A stretch of DNA of 64,000 nt from Schistosoma haematobium (GCF_000699445.3 NC_067196.1:60393364-60457363); one strand, 5' to 3'; shown: positions 15,190-27,220, counted from the stretch's first letter. The notes: generated from the sequence alone by a model not told the origin. Made by a program: numbers and translations.

Positions 15190-15378
15190 TTAGGACTCGT
15201 CAGCTGAATGTATCTCTCAAATGGGACGAAACACGTGTCCTGGATTCCACTGCTGGCCACTATCCATCTTTTTTTATAACGCTTGTGAATTAAGGCGATC
15301 CGCACAGTATGTACATATGCCAATAACAGTCCTAAGCATCAATGGGAAGATTCAAGTAAACAATACCAAGTGAATTTA
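15190..15378 (+). mobile_element. Sm-alpha (F1) SINE, chimeric 5' end
   Basis: Plus-strand Sm-alpha body from the 3' half of the ribozyme (CTCAAATGGGACGAAAC) through TCCTGGATTCCACTGC to the conserved 3' end ACAATACCAAGTGAATTT. It is preceded at 15191-15212 by a short minus-strand piece of the same ribozyme (GGACTCGTCAGCTG), so the copy changes strand within stem II. Confidence 0.8.
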
Positions 15379-15679
15379 TTTGTATATAGTTTTCGTCTAT
15401 TGCAAGACAATAGTTTTTTTCTTTAGTAGGAAAAGCCAACTGCTCATTGAAGTCAATCCATACAGAATCGAAAGTGGTATAAGAAAACTATCGTTACATC
15501 ATTTTCACTAATTTCCGTTTAAAATTCATGAACAAGTTTAACACGGGATAACATCACATTAAAATACTTCCAAAGATGTAATAAAATGCTTTTTTAAAGT
15601 CTTTTTCTATCACGATAGATTTATTTTAATCAAAGAATTTTTGGACAAACGTTATCAACAGAATCATTTCAAACGCCAA

Positions 15680-15845
15680 GTACATCCATTTGACGAGTCT
15701 CAAATAAGACGTGACGTATAACCTGGATTTCACTATTGATCACCATCCACCTCTGCTTATAATGCTTGTGACTTAAGGTGAACTTGAGATAATCAGTTAT
15801 AGTCTTAAATATCAATGGGAAGATTTAAACAACCAATATAAATGA
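15680..15845 (+). mobile_element. Sm-alpha (F1) SINE, degenerate
   Basis: Ribozyme region TACATCCATTTGACGAGTCT through the 3' tail. Stem II (GTCT ... AGAC) can still pair, but the GAAA core is GTGA, so the ribozyme should be dead. The tRNA-like head is absent. Confidence 0.7.
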
Positions 15846-16378
15846 ATGGAACAAACACTATTACTTAATGTTCTATGGGATTTTTAAAAAAATTATCCAA
15901 TATTTGTTATTATTTCATGACGGAAAAATTATTTTTGATCTTTTGGTTTTTAAGCATTGATAATCCGTTGTCTTCCTTTTCACTTAGTTGACTGTACATC
16001 ATACTATTTCTTTTCTACAAAAACTTTGGGCATATTATGACCATATTTTTATTATTCAAGTCAACTAATTCTAAAAATGTAAATATCATATTTGGTATTC
16101 AGTATTTTATTAACATTTTGTAAAGAAGATTGTTCTATTCATCCATTCATTCATAAAAAGAGTGATACCAGAAGATTTCGGTGGTATGTGGGTATGAACT
16201 GCTAAAGAATGGAATAATTGTCCAATATTCTTTGGTTTTCAACGATACTCTAAATGAGATCAATCTGTGGTTAATACTATCTACTAATATGTATTCATTT
16301 TAAAACGTTTATACTAATGCATTCAATCAAGATGATTTATATAAAATAAAAATGTAATGAAAAACTCTATTTACATAG

Positions 16379-16556
16379 TTGAATTCATGAGTCGATTTAA
16401 CCGAGATCACCATTGGGAGGTACTAGGTTCGAATCCTACATGCAGGATCATAGTTGCGTATTATTGAGGTGTCTCATACTAGGATGAAACAGCCATTCAA
16501 TGCCTACAGGTTTTCTAATGGTGTTTTAACTTAAATCGACTCATGAATTCAAATAT
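16379..16556 (+). mobile_element. F2 SINE bounded by inverted tail ends
   Basis: A plus-strand copy with B box (GGTTCGAATCC), ribozyme (GTCTCATACTAGGATGAAA) and tail. Its left end is an inverted copy of the last ~20 bases of its right end, GAATTCATGAGTCGATTTAA. The result looks like an element with terminal inverted repeats. Confidence 0.7.
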
Positions 16557-17077
16557 TAGAAGAAAAAACAACTTTATATAGGAACTTAAACAATCTTACT
16601 TTGATGTGAATCTATCTAAAAGGTTAAAATTGAACTAAATATAAGGATAGACTTATCCTTTTGACACTGATTAACATTTGTGTTCTATTGCAAATTAAAT
16701 ACAGTTGAATTAAATATGGATAATTGAACTTTTATCTGTAATTATCACACTTTTGTGAAAGTGTTAAGTGTAATCATCAATCATTAAACTAATGTACGAA
16801 ACAATGATAACGAATAACAAGTTAAATAGAATTGTTTGTTTATTTTCGCCTTCTTGGCTTTCGATTATCTTATTAGCAATGTTACTTTATAATGGAATCA
16901 TATATGATAATCCTAGTCTATGAATCTACTATATTTAATGCCTTTAACAGTTACATTATGTCATAGAAATTATTGTGTATATATATTCATAATTGTGTGT
17001 ACAACTGTGTTGTATATTCATGAAACAATGTATGTTCTAAATAAGAACTTTCGTCTAAATTTGATCAAATAGTTTCA

Positions 17078-17215
17078 CAGTATTTGGGCGCCGAGTAAAT
17101 GTGAGACATTAAAGAGGAAGAATGTATTTGTAAAATCTCAGCGAATGAATTTTGAAGTAAATCCACCGTTTCTCCTGACAATCTGGTTCAAGCTTTTTCA
17201 AGGAAATATAAGAAA
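17078..17215 (-). mobile_element. Penelope-like terminal unit, degenerate
   Basis: Shares a left flank (GGGCGC then ATCTCAGC) and the ribozyme position with the palindrome at 45242-45707. On the minus strand the hammerhead-like core is decayed (CTTGAAAAAG ... GAGAAACGGT). Ends are not defined. Confidence 0.4.
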
Positions 17216-19223
17216 TGTATATTCTGTTGATTTATTAGTGTTCCTACGTATATATTTACTTGTGTGTGCGTGTGTGTGAATACTTCCAGTACTCTACTGC
17301 TAGTTACAATCCATCACTGCTTATAGTGTTTGTCCTAATTTGGGAATTCTAACCAGTTTATATTTACACTCCTGCACTCGAGTAGACCTAGGATATTCAG
17401 GTCTTGCGATGAGCATCATATCACTTATTCACTGAGTCTCATTCAGATTATGTATTATTTCTCAAACTATTGTACCCTTCAATTTCATTGTTGCATAATC
17501 ATTTCACTATTTAAATGTATGGTTCTATATATTATGTCTGTGTAGAGGTGGTTGGAAATTGGAGCTTATAGATTTTGACTAACAGGTAACAACCTTGAGC
17601 CTCAATCTGTCTATTATAGTTGAAATAGATAGGATGGCATCATTGGCTGTCACGGATAAAGAATGCCTTCAAATCGAGCACGCTGATATTTTTTGCCTCT
17701 TGATATGATCATCTTAGGGTTTATGGGCCGTTGTATTCTTTACATTTACGCCCTCGATCAATGAAAATAACATAAGCTAAGATCAATCTAACTTTATAAA
17801 GGAATGATGAAGATTTAAATGAATAGTCATACTCAAGGTGTAATAGTAACATAGTACAAATTTTCTGTTTTCCTTAAAGTGGGTAAATGTAACAGCTAAT
17901 TTAAATATTAAGTTGGATGCAATCAATAGGACAAATGATTATGCATCAGTATATTGTTGTAAATTGAGGAGGATATAACATAATATAGTACAGTCCGAAT
18001 TGTATTAAATAAGAGCTGGCGTAATTAAACTATGCTGCCATACTAAAAGAACTTATAAATATTATTTTACGATTATTTCTGAATTAAGTTATCGATCTAA
18101 TCTCTTTGTATTTATATTGACTTGGATAAAAAGATAGGAAGAGTAGGAAATAAAGGGAATTAGCTTCACAAATATGTTCAGAATGAAATAAGAACATTTT
18201 AATATATGAAGTTAGTTCTCATCAAAGATCCAAATCAACTTACAAATAACCAACAACTAAGAAAAACAATTGATGGTTATTTCATCCGAATTTGAGATTT
18301 TTCAACAATGAACACCATCTTATAAGGTACATGAATTCATGTTACAATCTTTTATTGTTCATTATTTTGGGAAAAACAAGTGTAATATCACGATTCAGTT
18401 GTTATAAAATAATTCGATATTTTGAGTTTCTATATTATGAACTGGAATCAAATAGAACAACTATTGAAAACCACGAAGTAGTTGATGGGTGTTTCGTCTC
18501 AGTATGAGACTGCTAAATAGTGAACAATAATGACTCTATTATGTATCAAGAAGAGGATCTTACAGTTTAACAACGAGTGCTTAATTTTCGGAACATAGAG
18601 ATAACATTCACTGGTTTACATTTGTAAATCCAACTAATTCGTGAGATGACGCAACCGTAATTCAATATTACTTTTTACATTACACTACTATATTAAGTAG
18701 TTAAATCGATGAATTTCTGATTATGTAGTTCCAGACAACCTCAAAATGTGTGCATTATACTTTACTTTAAACATTTGAACATGAATAAAAAGCTCTCATA
18801 TACAAAAAACGAAGTATAACTCAAGGTTAAATGAACCACCATTGTACTCGTGAAATTGAGTCATGTTAAATTAGTTTTACAATTCTTGATAGAAGAAAAC
18901 ATTTTTCTACTTGGTTAAATCCTTTAACCGTATAACAACCACCTTTACTATTCAAATAATATTATTTTAGATGTGAATGGATTATGACATAATATTCTCT
19001 TTATGTAAAACTTTTTAGGGATTGAAAAGTCTATTTATCATAAGAACATATCCACCATATAAACAATCAATTGTACTTCTCCATTTCAAATGTATGCAGT
19101 TATGATTCACATTTTTGTAACCCATGATTAAGCTTAAAAAATTAGATGATATATAAACTACTCTAAAAATTTGTATGCAATATATTAGTTTTATTAAAAT
19201 GAATTTTCTTCAAGTGTTAGATT
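17216..19223. other. Unique AT-rich DNA, no gene seen
   Basis: No exon recognised. A few bases at about 18480-18520 (GTTTCGTCTCAGTATGAGAC) look like a very degraded minus-strand F2 ribozyme. Confidence 0.4.
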
Positions 19224-19514
19224 TTATCAGAAGGGGGTTTTGTGGGGATTTTAGTAATTTTATAGTTGAGATCATGAGTCAATTGAAGCTAGACCACCAT
19301 GGAAAACCTAGCAGCACTGGACAGCCGTTTCGTCCTATTGTGGGGCTCCTCAGCAGTGTGCATTCACGATCCTACACCGCGAGATTCGAACCCAGGACCT
19401 ATCAGTCTCGCGCCAAGCGCTTAACCAACTAGACCATTGAGCCGGAACCCGACGGTGTTAATATCTAACTTCCACCAATCCACGAAGTTGCACCACCGTA
19501 CACCATTGTATGCC
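19224..19514 (-). mobile_element. F2 hammerhead SINE, minus strand
   Basis: Near-complete minus-strand copy: tail, ribozyme at 19313-19361 with intact CTGAGGA and GAAA, then the tRNA-like head with B box and A box, then part of the 5' region (CCAATCCACGAAGTTG). Stem I (CACTG/CAGTG) pairs; stem II has one mismatch. The 5'-most portion is missing. Confidence 0.85.
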
Positions 19515-19623
19515 AAACAATTATAACATTTTCAATGTTTAATAAATGTTAACAATTGTATATACTCAGAATTATATAGAAATACTGTGTTACCATAACC
19601 ATTCCATTATTCAGTATTTATTC

Positions 19624-19627
<4 letters not shown>

Positions 19628-19660
<33 letters not shown>
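19628..19660. repeat. (TA)n microsatellite
   Basis: A run of TA dinucleotides just beyond the donor of the exon at 19680-19856. A second TA run at about 19873-19892 lies just upstream of that exon's acceptor, so the exon is bracketed by TA tracts. Confidence 0.9.
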
Positions 19661-19663
<3 letters not shown>

Positions 19664-19679
19664 AAAATATTACTCTTAC

Positions 19680-19856
19680 CCATTTTATTCTCTTGATTTG
19701 AAAAATCAGCTTCATATTTAATAGCCAATGCAGTCATCATATGTAATCGTTGTTTATTATTGCGTAATTGTTTACTTTCTTTTCCTTTTTTAAATAACAA
19801 CGATAGATTTCGTACAAATGAATCAGCTTTATTATGATGAATGTATAAACATTTAA
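19680..19856 (-). CDS. Candidate internal exon, unknown protein
   Basis: A minus-strand frame stays open for 59 codons in very AT-rich DNA. It is framed by acceptor AAAATACAG|TT (or nine bases upstream, ATATATAG|AA, same phase) and donor AAAATGG|GTAAGAG. Both ends are phase 1, so the exon is symmetric. The peptide is hydrophilic and looks coding: SFVRNLSLLFKKGKESKQL, then MMTALAIKYEADFSNQENKM. No domain was recognised. Being on the Islet strand with a phase-1 donor matching the Islet exon's phase-1 acceptor, it could be an upstream exon of that gene across a 13.7-kb intron; equally it may belong to another gene. If it were a first coding exon, the paired Met at 19740-19735 would be the likely start. 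Confidence 0.5.
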
Positions 19857-19939
19857 CTGTATTTTCTATATATTTATATATATATATATATATCTGTGTA
19901 TACCTTTTAAAGTATATACATGAAATAAGCAAATTTACT

Positions 19940-21640
19940 ATGAATGTTCATCAATTCAATTCATAGATATATATCTATGTATAAGTAATTATATTCTCCA
20001 CTACTTTATAATTGTTTACAATTAGTTAATTCAATGTTGAATAATCGATTGAAGATCCCCAATGTACATCCATATATATGTACAATTATACCAATAATAG
20101 TTATCGTTTCGTTTTAAATCACTGTTTTCTAGATTCAAATAATTGAGAATATTGAAATTATTAGATGAAAGAATTGTAATTGTGATAATCTGTGTATTAA
20201 ATAATTTAATTATAAACCAGTATCTATAAGAACAATATCGATAATGGATGTATGAATTGAAATAAACTAGTCAAAGTAATGTCAATGAACACAAAGACTC
20301 TTCATTTATTTTCATTCCCCTTATATTGTAGGTATTTTTTTTCTCTCACTAGTTTTTTCCTTCTTTCTCTCTCTCTCTTTAGATTTCTAAAGAAAATTAT
20401 CATAATCATAATATGCTATTTTATACAAACGAACAAATGCGCTTATTTACAACTAACTTCATAACAGGAATTCCTAAGAATCAACCAATTAGAGTATAGA
20501 AAACGCGTGATTCTACCTGACCAGTTTTATGACTGGTCAAATCGAATGAAACGGCAGAAAGACAGCCGAACCAATGGAACGTAATTTAATGATTATTGTG
20601 AATAATATGGATATGCATGTTGGTGTGTGTATGATAATACACTATTGATGTCAATAATATTAGAAAATCTATGTCCTTCTATTCTCCTTTTTTTTTTACT
20701 AAAAAAGCAAATGACAATTCATGAAGATGAAAAAAAGTTGGAAAAAAAAAACAACAAAAAACTTGGTCTGGTTTTACTTTTTCTTTCTCTTTCTCTACCC
20801 ATCTCTCTATCTCTCACTCTGTATAATTCTGTATAGAAGAAAGGAATTTTGCAAAGGAAAAGGGTATGAAAATTCTTGTGGGTCAGACCAACAATCGAAA
20901 TTGTGGAGAGGTGTATGCTAATAATTTATGTTTCCTCATAAAAGAGAATAAAAGAGATTTAACAGTAGAACTGCTATTAATACTATTAATATTAATATTA
21001 TTACTGCTGTTGTCCTAAGACTATTAGTCTACACCTGAGCTCGCTTGTATACACATACACACATAACATTTAGTAATACTTACACCCTCATATATAAACG
21101 TAGATAATCTCAAATGATAGAACAAAGCAAGTATTTATCATTCTTCAAATCGATTCAAATAATGTTTACGATAATTTTCAAAAATATATTGATATAAAGT
21201 AGTCAGATGTATTTTTCTACAAATGGAAGCAGTATTACGAGTGACTCTTATTACCCGAATTGAATTGAATTTACTATGGTAGAATGTGCTGAAATGTATT
21301 ATGGGAATAGATTTGAATGTGAATAAACAGTGCGTTTAGTTCTTCCTATTTACTTGCAATCTATAAGAAGTCAGTTATCTATATATGGATCTAAAATCCG
21401 CCTTTGTAAATTAAGGTTAGAAATATCAAGGTTATAATTGGCATACTTTTCAATCTCTCAGGACAAGCTCTAAATACAACTCATCACGTAGCAATCAGTT
21501 TCAAAAATATTTTTTATAGTAGTCAAAATGAATATCATACGTTTTTGGTTTCAGGTTGTTGAAACCATTAGACAACAAGCCTTTCGCTATATATTTCATT
21601 TGATTTGACATTCGCCTATAAGATTTATCTGCAATATTGA
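19940..21640. other. Unique AT-rich DNA with pyrimidine tracts
   Basis: No gene recognised. It includes CT-rich stretches at about 20341-20383 and 20780-20820, and a clear hairpin at 20519-20540 (GACCAGT ... ACTGGTC) with no obvious element around it. Confidence 0.4.
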
Positions 21641-21777
21641 AAGAACAGATTCTCCTTATGGGATCCAAACCCTCATCACTCACCGTCTAAGCCAGAGGAT
21701 GAGACTGATCGCCTGCATGTATGGGGTTTTTATAGCCTTTAACCAGTAAAAAGTACTCAATGTGATACATGCTTTCT

Positions 21778-21895
21778 CGTCCGTCAAATAAACCCAAAAA
21801 TCCCACGACTCCTCCCAGGATCGAACCCAACTGCTTTAAGCCTCACTAAAAGTGTTTGACTTTCGGACCACTGGACTACCAACCGATAGTTCATA
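21778..21895 (-). mobile_element. tRNA-derived SINE-like head
   Basis: On the minus strand an A-box-like TAGTCCAGTGGT (one mismatch to consensus) and a B box GGGTTCGATCC stand about 45 bases apart. The acceptor stem does not pair, so it is not a tRNA gene. The sequence downstream in element sense differs from F1, F2 and F3 and shows no convincing hammerhead, so this is probably a fourth SINE family. Element length is unknown. Confidence 0.45.
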
Positions 21896-22257
21896 TTTCT
21901 AACTTCATTCAATGTGAGATACTGTCCGTCCCTCGTTCAATGCCAGTAAAATCTGTTACGAAACAATTGTTTTGGAAATATTCGTATGCCTTTTGGGTCT
22001 TCTAGACGAACACAATGGTAGCCAGTAAAATGAATCGGCTGTTGAATAAAAGCAGATGAATTATCATTAAACAAATACTTATCCTAAACTGAAACAACTG
22101 AACAGAGTACGGTTGGAAGTAGTTATTCTTTAAGAAGATACAGATGCGCTTAATTAATTCACATTACTCCCCCTCTCACCCAACCATTTCTACTGACTAT
22201 TTATATCATAAATGATTTCCTCATTTTTTCGCTTGACATTATATACAGTCTTGTGAA

Positions 22258-22610
22258 GTCGGTAGGAAACTCTTTCTGACATAGGTTTTCCTCTGCTTGA
22301 ATTTGTTATCAAGACTTGTCAGTAATATTGATAGGATTCACGAAAACTGTGTCATCCAGTTTCACGTCATCGGACGTTACCACTGAGCTAATAAGGTTAC
22401 AACTGGTATCCTAAAGGAATGAGATATTTAAAATTGATTGATCACTAAACAATTACCATTGTCCTTTATTGTTGTCCGAATTCCATCCATCGTTATAACA
22501 TGGCTACAAGTTTCTGTGACCTGACATATTTATTATGTTGAGATTTCACTAATAAGAGACTAGACAAATATAAGACTGGTCACTACTCAGTGACCAACCA
22601 ATTATATACA
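22258..22610. mobile_element. F3 retrozyme-like element, degraded pieces
   Basis: Bases 22258-22400 are a decayed minus-strand F3 (ribozyme region into the head; GTTACCACTGAGCT is the A-box complement). Bases about 22545-22610 are a plus-strand F3 tail (CACTAATAAGAGACTAGACA, then CAGTGACCAACCAATT). Here too the two halves have opposite orientation. Confidence 0.5.
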
Positions 22611-22919
22611 TCGTTAGATTTGAATGTTAATTGTTAACTGGGAATATGTACATACTAACCAACTATACTGATTCAGTTATTTATATGTACTCTTAATTTC
22701 TACATAACCAATTAGTGTTTCTTCATCCTTTTTACAGAAAAAATGTTTAGAATTATTGCTCTTCATATTCAAAATTAATGTAGCCATTCACATTGGTGAA
22801 CAAAATAATTAAAAGACAATGACACAGAAGGGCATATACTAAAAAAGGAATAGATGATAAATTTCTTTTATATTCGATTAGGTAAATCATTGATTAGACA
22901 ACGATGATACCATGTGCTC

Positions 22920-23300
22920 ACTAGTGACTAGCTTTGTGCGGGAATTCTCGGAGATCTAGTAAGAAGCCATGACCAGTGGAGCTAATCCGTGTCGGGTAGA
23001 AACAGGTATCTACCTCAGTACAATGGAAGACGGTCACGCAATTTCGTGGATTGGTTAAAGTTAGACATTAACACCGTTAGAGGATGGCTCAGTGGTCTAG
23101 AGGGGAAGCGTTCGTGCGTGAAATCGAGGGCTTTGGGTTCGAATCCCGCGGGCAGGATCGTTGATGCGTACTGCTGAGTAGTCCCACAGGAGAACGAAAC
23201 ATTCGTCCAGTGTTTTCAGGTTTTCAATGGTGGTCTAACATCAATCGATTCATGATCTCAATCAAAAACTTAATAATCTCCACAACCTCATACAGACAAA
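22920..23300 (+). mobile_element. F2 hammerhead SINE, full length
   Basis: One of two essentially full-length F2 copies, about 380 bp. It starts CTAGTGACTAG, has an A box TGGCTCAGTGGT at 23085-23096 and a B box GGGTTCGAATCCC at 23135-23147, then the ribozyme (about 23169-23211) and tail. The ribozyme is damaged: CTGAGTA instead of CTGAGGA, and stem II is broken, although GAAA and the CAGTG strand of stem I remain. The head is of tRNA origin, so transcription by RNA polymerase III is expected for an active copy. Confidence 0.85.
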
Positions 23301-24180
23301 TAACAGTTAAGTTAGATAGCTAATTTACAAACTGCACTTTATTGATCGTGAAATAATTAGGATATGCTTATAAATACTTAAGATATTTTCTCGTACATGG
23401 GTATAAATCAATAAATGAATAATCTAACATTATTGATAATAAGACACGATTGGAATTCATCAGTGTATTGATTGTTTGTCTGTATTGTATGAGAATAGAT
23501 TTTGTATACCGTTTAATTTTAATTTCATAAAGTGAATTAATTATGATAAATGAAAGTTACCAACTTGAACTTTTATTGATCATATAAGTTTTCATCTATC
23601 ATAAGGATTATATCAGTATAAAAATGATACTGATAAATCTGTCTGCTTTAATAATGAAATGCTAAGAGTTTATTATTACTATTATTATTATTGTCATTAG
23701 TAGTAATAGTAGTAGTATTATATGACAGAAAACAAACTAATCTGACATCCTTTGTATAAACTATACATATTAATTATTGTATCATTTACATACATATAGT
23801 TAATATTATTCATAAATTACTAATCAAGTCTAAAGTTTAAACAGAATTCCTATTCTGATTAGCCTTTTATAGTTCAATATAATTTACAATGGTTTATAAT
23901 TGAATGAAAAGTTTTTTATACATTAAATATCCAGAGATGAATGTTTACTTGTCCAAATGTAGGGTATACAAATGAATTACATTAAGTTTACTCATATATA
24001 TATTTATACATGTCAGTGTATATTATTAATTATGAGCATGAACTCATTTGATCTGTTTCATATTGTAATTTATGGATCAGACACTAATCATCCATCCTAA
24101 TGAAAAATGAGTATAAGATCATATTCATTGATATAACCTTAGTGAATCTATCCTATGTATAATTATTTAAAAGCTACTAT
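23301..24180. other. Unique AT-rich DNA, no gene seen
   Basis: Only imperfect ATT/TAG triplet tracts near 23670-23717 stand out. Confidence 0.5.
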
Positions 24181-24184
24181 TATT

Positions 24185-24745
24185 TCTAATTGCTTGCTTA
24201 CGCCTGTTACTCTCAATCGAGCATAGGCCGCTAACCAGCATTCTACAGCCCACTCTGTCCTGAGCCTTGCTTTCTACTTCTATCCAATTATTGTTCATTC
24301 TTCTCATATCTATCTCCATTTCTCGGCGTAATATGTTCTTTGATCTTCCTATCCTCCTGCTTTGGCTTTGAGTATTCCAAGTGAGGGCTTGCCTTGTGAT
24401 GCAGTTGGGTCCGTTCCTCAATGTGTGTCCAATCCACTTTCAGTGCTTCTTCCTGATTTCTTCCTCCGCTGAGATCTGGTCTGTTCTCTGCCACAGTAAG
24501 TTGTCGCTGATAGTGTCCGGCAAACGGGTCCGAAGTATTTTGCGTAGACAGCTGTTAATAAACACTTGTATCTTCTGGATGATGGCTTTCGTAGTTCTCC
24601 AAGTTTCCGCCCCATACAGTAGAACTGTCTTGACATTTGTATTGAAAATTCTGACCTTGGTTTTGGTTGACAGTTGTTTTGAGTTCCAGATGTTCTTCCG
24701 TTGTATATATGCTGCTCTTGCTTTGCCGATCAGCAGAAATTATAA
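24185..24745 (-). pseudogene. RTE-type LINE, 3' end of polyprotein
   Basis: Minus-strand C-terminal part of an RTE-like endonuclease/reverse-transcriptase polyprotein, with the region downstream of the RT core ([49 protein letters not shown]). It ends at the left in the short GCAAGCAA-type tail typical of RTE 3' ends. It is truncated at 24745, before the RT catalytic motifs, and has frame breaks. Similar fragments at 35951, 38425, 47104 and 48926 show repeated insertion. Confidence 0.85.
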
Positions 24746-24805
24746 TCCTTTCAGATAAAATTATCTTAGTTCACAAAGGTTAATCTTTCGACAGAAAATA
24801 GAAAT

Positions 24806-24978
24806 ATCAGAATGATTTTTTGTGGATATTATAGCAATTTAATAGTTGAGTTCATGAGCCGGTTGAAACTGGACCACCATGAAAAACCTGTAAGTACTGG
24901 ACGACCGTTTCGTACTACTGTGAGACTCGTCAGCAATGTGTATTTAGGTTCAATGGACTCATGAACTCAACTATTAAA
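24806..24978. mobile_element. F2 SINE, inverted-end copy
   Basis: Minus-strand tail and ribozyme (CTGACGAGTCTCACAGTAGT with GAAACGGTCG) to about 24945, then a short plus-strand tail stub (GGTTCAATGGACTCATGAAC). Both outer ends are therefore the F2 3' tail. It lies just beside the RTE fragment. Confidence 0.7.
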
Positions 24979-25137
24979 AAAAATAGTTAAATTATATTTA
25001 ATTGTGAGCTGTTTAAGCTTATCCTGTATTTTTAAAATAAACTAATCTTTCATGTTACTTTCATTGTTCAAAAATAGTTAACTGATAAAATAATTAAGTT
25101 TTAGTAGTGACTAATAATGGAATCCATGATTCATGTA

Positions 25138-25262
25138 TCGTCCTATTTCAAACTTGTCAACCAGATGTATCTACAAGTGTTAATATCTAGGCTGGGACTC
25201 GAGCTCAATACCTTTTGTTAAAACACCCAATTCTCAATTCATTGATCTACTGAGTTAAGTTA
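25138..25262 (-). mobile_element. Sm-alpha (F1) SINE, degenerate
   Basis: Minus-strand ribozyme 5' half and head: CGTCCTATTT, AACTTGTCAACCAGATGTA, and GGGACTCGAGCTC as the B-box complement. Strongly diverged and truncated at both ends. Confidence 0.55.
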
Positions 25263-25559
25263 GCCACTAACATAATCAACGAACATAAATTTTATTCGAG
25301 GGATTGTGTTTCTATATTGTTAATATTAAGGTTTCCTAGTGACCAGTGTCTATTGACATCCATCCGGTGAGAATCCACAGGTCCCAATAAATTTACAGAA
25401 GACCTTAACATCAACAATGGGAAAATGTCAACTCTTACAGATGATGTACATCATACATTTAAATAGATAAATAAATTTATAATGTACGGAAATCTCCAAA
25501 TCAACGTATTCTTATTCAATTAGCTGCATTCCTGAATATTCTTTGTAATATTGAATTTA

Positions 25560-25732
25560 GATTGAGGTCATGGATATATCAATGTTACATCACCGCTGAA
25601 AACCTGGAGTACTGGACGGCTGTTTCGTTCTAGTATGAGACGTCTCAGCATTGCTCATCGACAATCCCACACACGGGACTTGAACCCAGGACCTTTGTTC
25701 TCCCGGGCAAACGCTTAACCTTTAGATTTTGA
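25560..25732 (-). mobile_element. F2 hammerhead SINE, minus strand
   Basis: Tail is decayed; ribozyme and tRNA-like head are clear (AAACCTGGAGTACTGGACGG, GGGACTTGAACCCAGGACCT). The core reads CTGAGACGTCTC, so the CTGANGA box is damaged. Confidence 0.7.
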
Positions 25733-26596
25733 TTACAATAGTTGCTAATTCGTTGAATTCGTGATATATATAATAATTTCAAAGTGATATCATCGAAGAG
25801 TTAATCTTTAACTTCCAAAATTGCTTGAATGAAATAGTTACCGCTCCCTTGAAATGAATTGGAAGAAATTCCTATTAAAGCAGATTAGTAAGAAGTAATT
25901 AATTAGCATTCATATTTAATTAATATATCAATTTATTTTTATACATACAAAAATTTTTCAAACGAGTTTGTTGAAACTTGAAAACAAAAAGATAAATCTA
26001 TGTATATTATGTATTTGATTACATTAATGTACTAACAACTATTTGAAAGGACGTTCTGGTCAGTAGATGAAGTCTACAAAACTAAATAATTGGATACCAT
26101 AAGAGATTGTAGAGATTGCTGAATTTCATAGTTTGCATCATTTACTGATTTCAGTTTAGCAGACTAACAAAACTCAGGGAGCATTGAATTGAAGTAGTAT
26201 TCAATGTTTTACATATGTCACTTGAAATAACTTATTTTGATTAATGTAATTATTTACAAGTTAAATTTTTTTGTTTTGGCAATAAATATTTCGTTTGTTG
26301 TAAACCATTCTATTCTGAATAAGTTGGTTAGTAATGTACAGCCACTTTTGTAAGGATATGATATCTTTCAATGATCATGTACCCTAAGTGTACATTTATA
26401 ATGATGAATCAACAAAACTAGAACAAAATAGTTACTAAATTTGTTTAGGGTATTCAACACTTTCGACTGACATCAGTTAATATAGACAACTGTATTTCGA
26501 TTTCATTATTTAACAAACTGATTGATCAAGTTATTTTCAATCACAATTAGTAAAGAAATATCATCAATATTCTAATATACTGCTTATATTTATTAT

Positions 26597-26745
26597 GAAT
26601 TGATCCACTGAAAACTAAAGAACACTGGAAAGTTATTTCATATTTGTATGTAATCGATCAACAGTGTAGACTCACAATCGTCCAATGAGTTGAATCCAAG
26701 ACTTTCAAACCTCATAGAGAACGGTTAACCATTAGAACATCTAAT
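26597..26745 (-). mobile_element. F2 SINE, very degraded
   Basis: The order of landmarks (ACTGAAAAC, GAACACTGGAAAG, GATCAACAGTGTAGACTCAC, ATTAGAACATCTAAT) follows the minus-strand F2 consensus but with many changes. One of the oldest copies. Confidence 0.45.
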
Positions 26746-26956
26746 TTGGTATTCAGTATTACAATTCTAACTTAAATCAATATACATTACAGAGGGATGA
26801 GAATCTAATTTCCACCAAATCTATTCATCTAAAATATTCTGATATATCTATTCTGTTGTCAATGCTAAAATAAGATCATTAGACTAAACATGTACTTTAT
26901 TCCGAAGTCAACTGATAGGCTTTTTACTATCAATATTAATATGATGATAAAAAGAA

Positions 26957-27220
26957 ATGTCTAACTTCAACCAATCCACGAAGTTGCGCCACAGTATAAC
27001 ATTGTCTTCAATGAGCTGATATCTCACAACCGACCTGGTTGAACTCCACTGGTAACGGCTTCTCACTAGAACTCCAGGAGTATCTCTTGAAGTCAGTCCC
27101 ATACTAGGACGAAACGGCCGTCCAGTGCTTCCAGGTTTTCCATGGTGGTCTAGTTTCAATTGACTCATGATTTCAACCAGCGAAATTTCTAAAATCTCCA
27201 CAAAACCCCTTCTGATAAAA
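26957..27220. mobile_element. F2 hammerhead SINE, inverted chimera
   Basis: Bases 26957-27095 are the entire 5' region of F2 on the minus strand, ending at its natural 5' end. At 27096 the sequence switches to the plus strand at the first base of stem II (GTCCCATACTAGGACGAAAC) and continues through stem III (ACGGCCGT), stem I and the tail to CCACAAAACCCCTTCTGATA. Low divergence makes this one of the younger copies. The tRNA-like head is missing. Confidence 0.8.

Noticed and set aside
20519..20540. Hairpin GACCAGT ... ACTGGTC, followed by GAAAC.
   Set aside because: It recalls stem II plus GAAA, but no CTGANGA box precedes it and it is single-copy here.
21600..21780. Hammerhead search beside the tRNA-like head at 21778.
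   Set aside because: A GACGAGAAAGC string is present in element sense, but there is no stem II between the boxes, so no fold.
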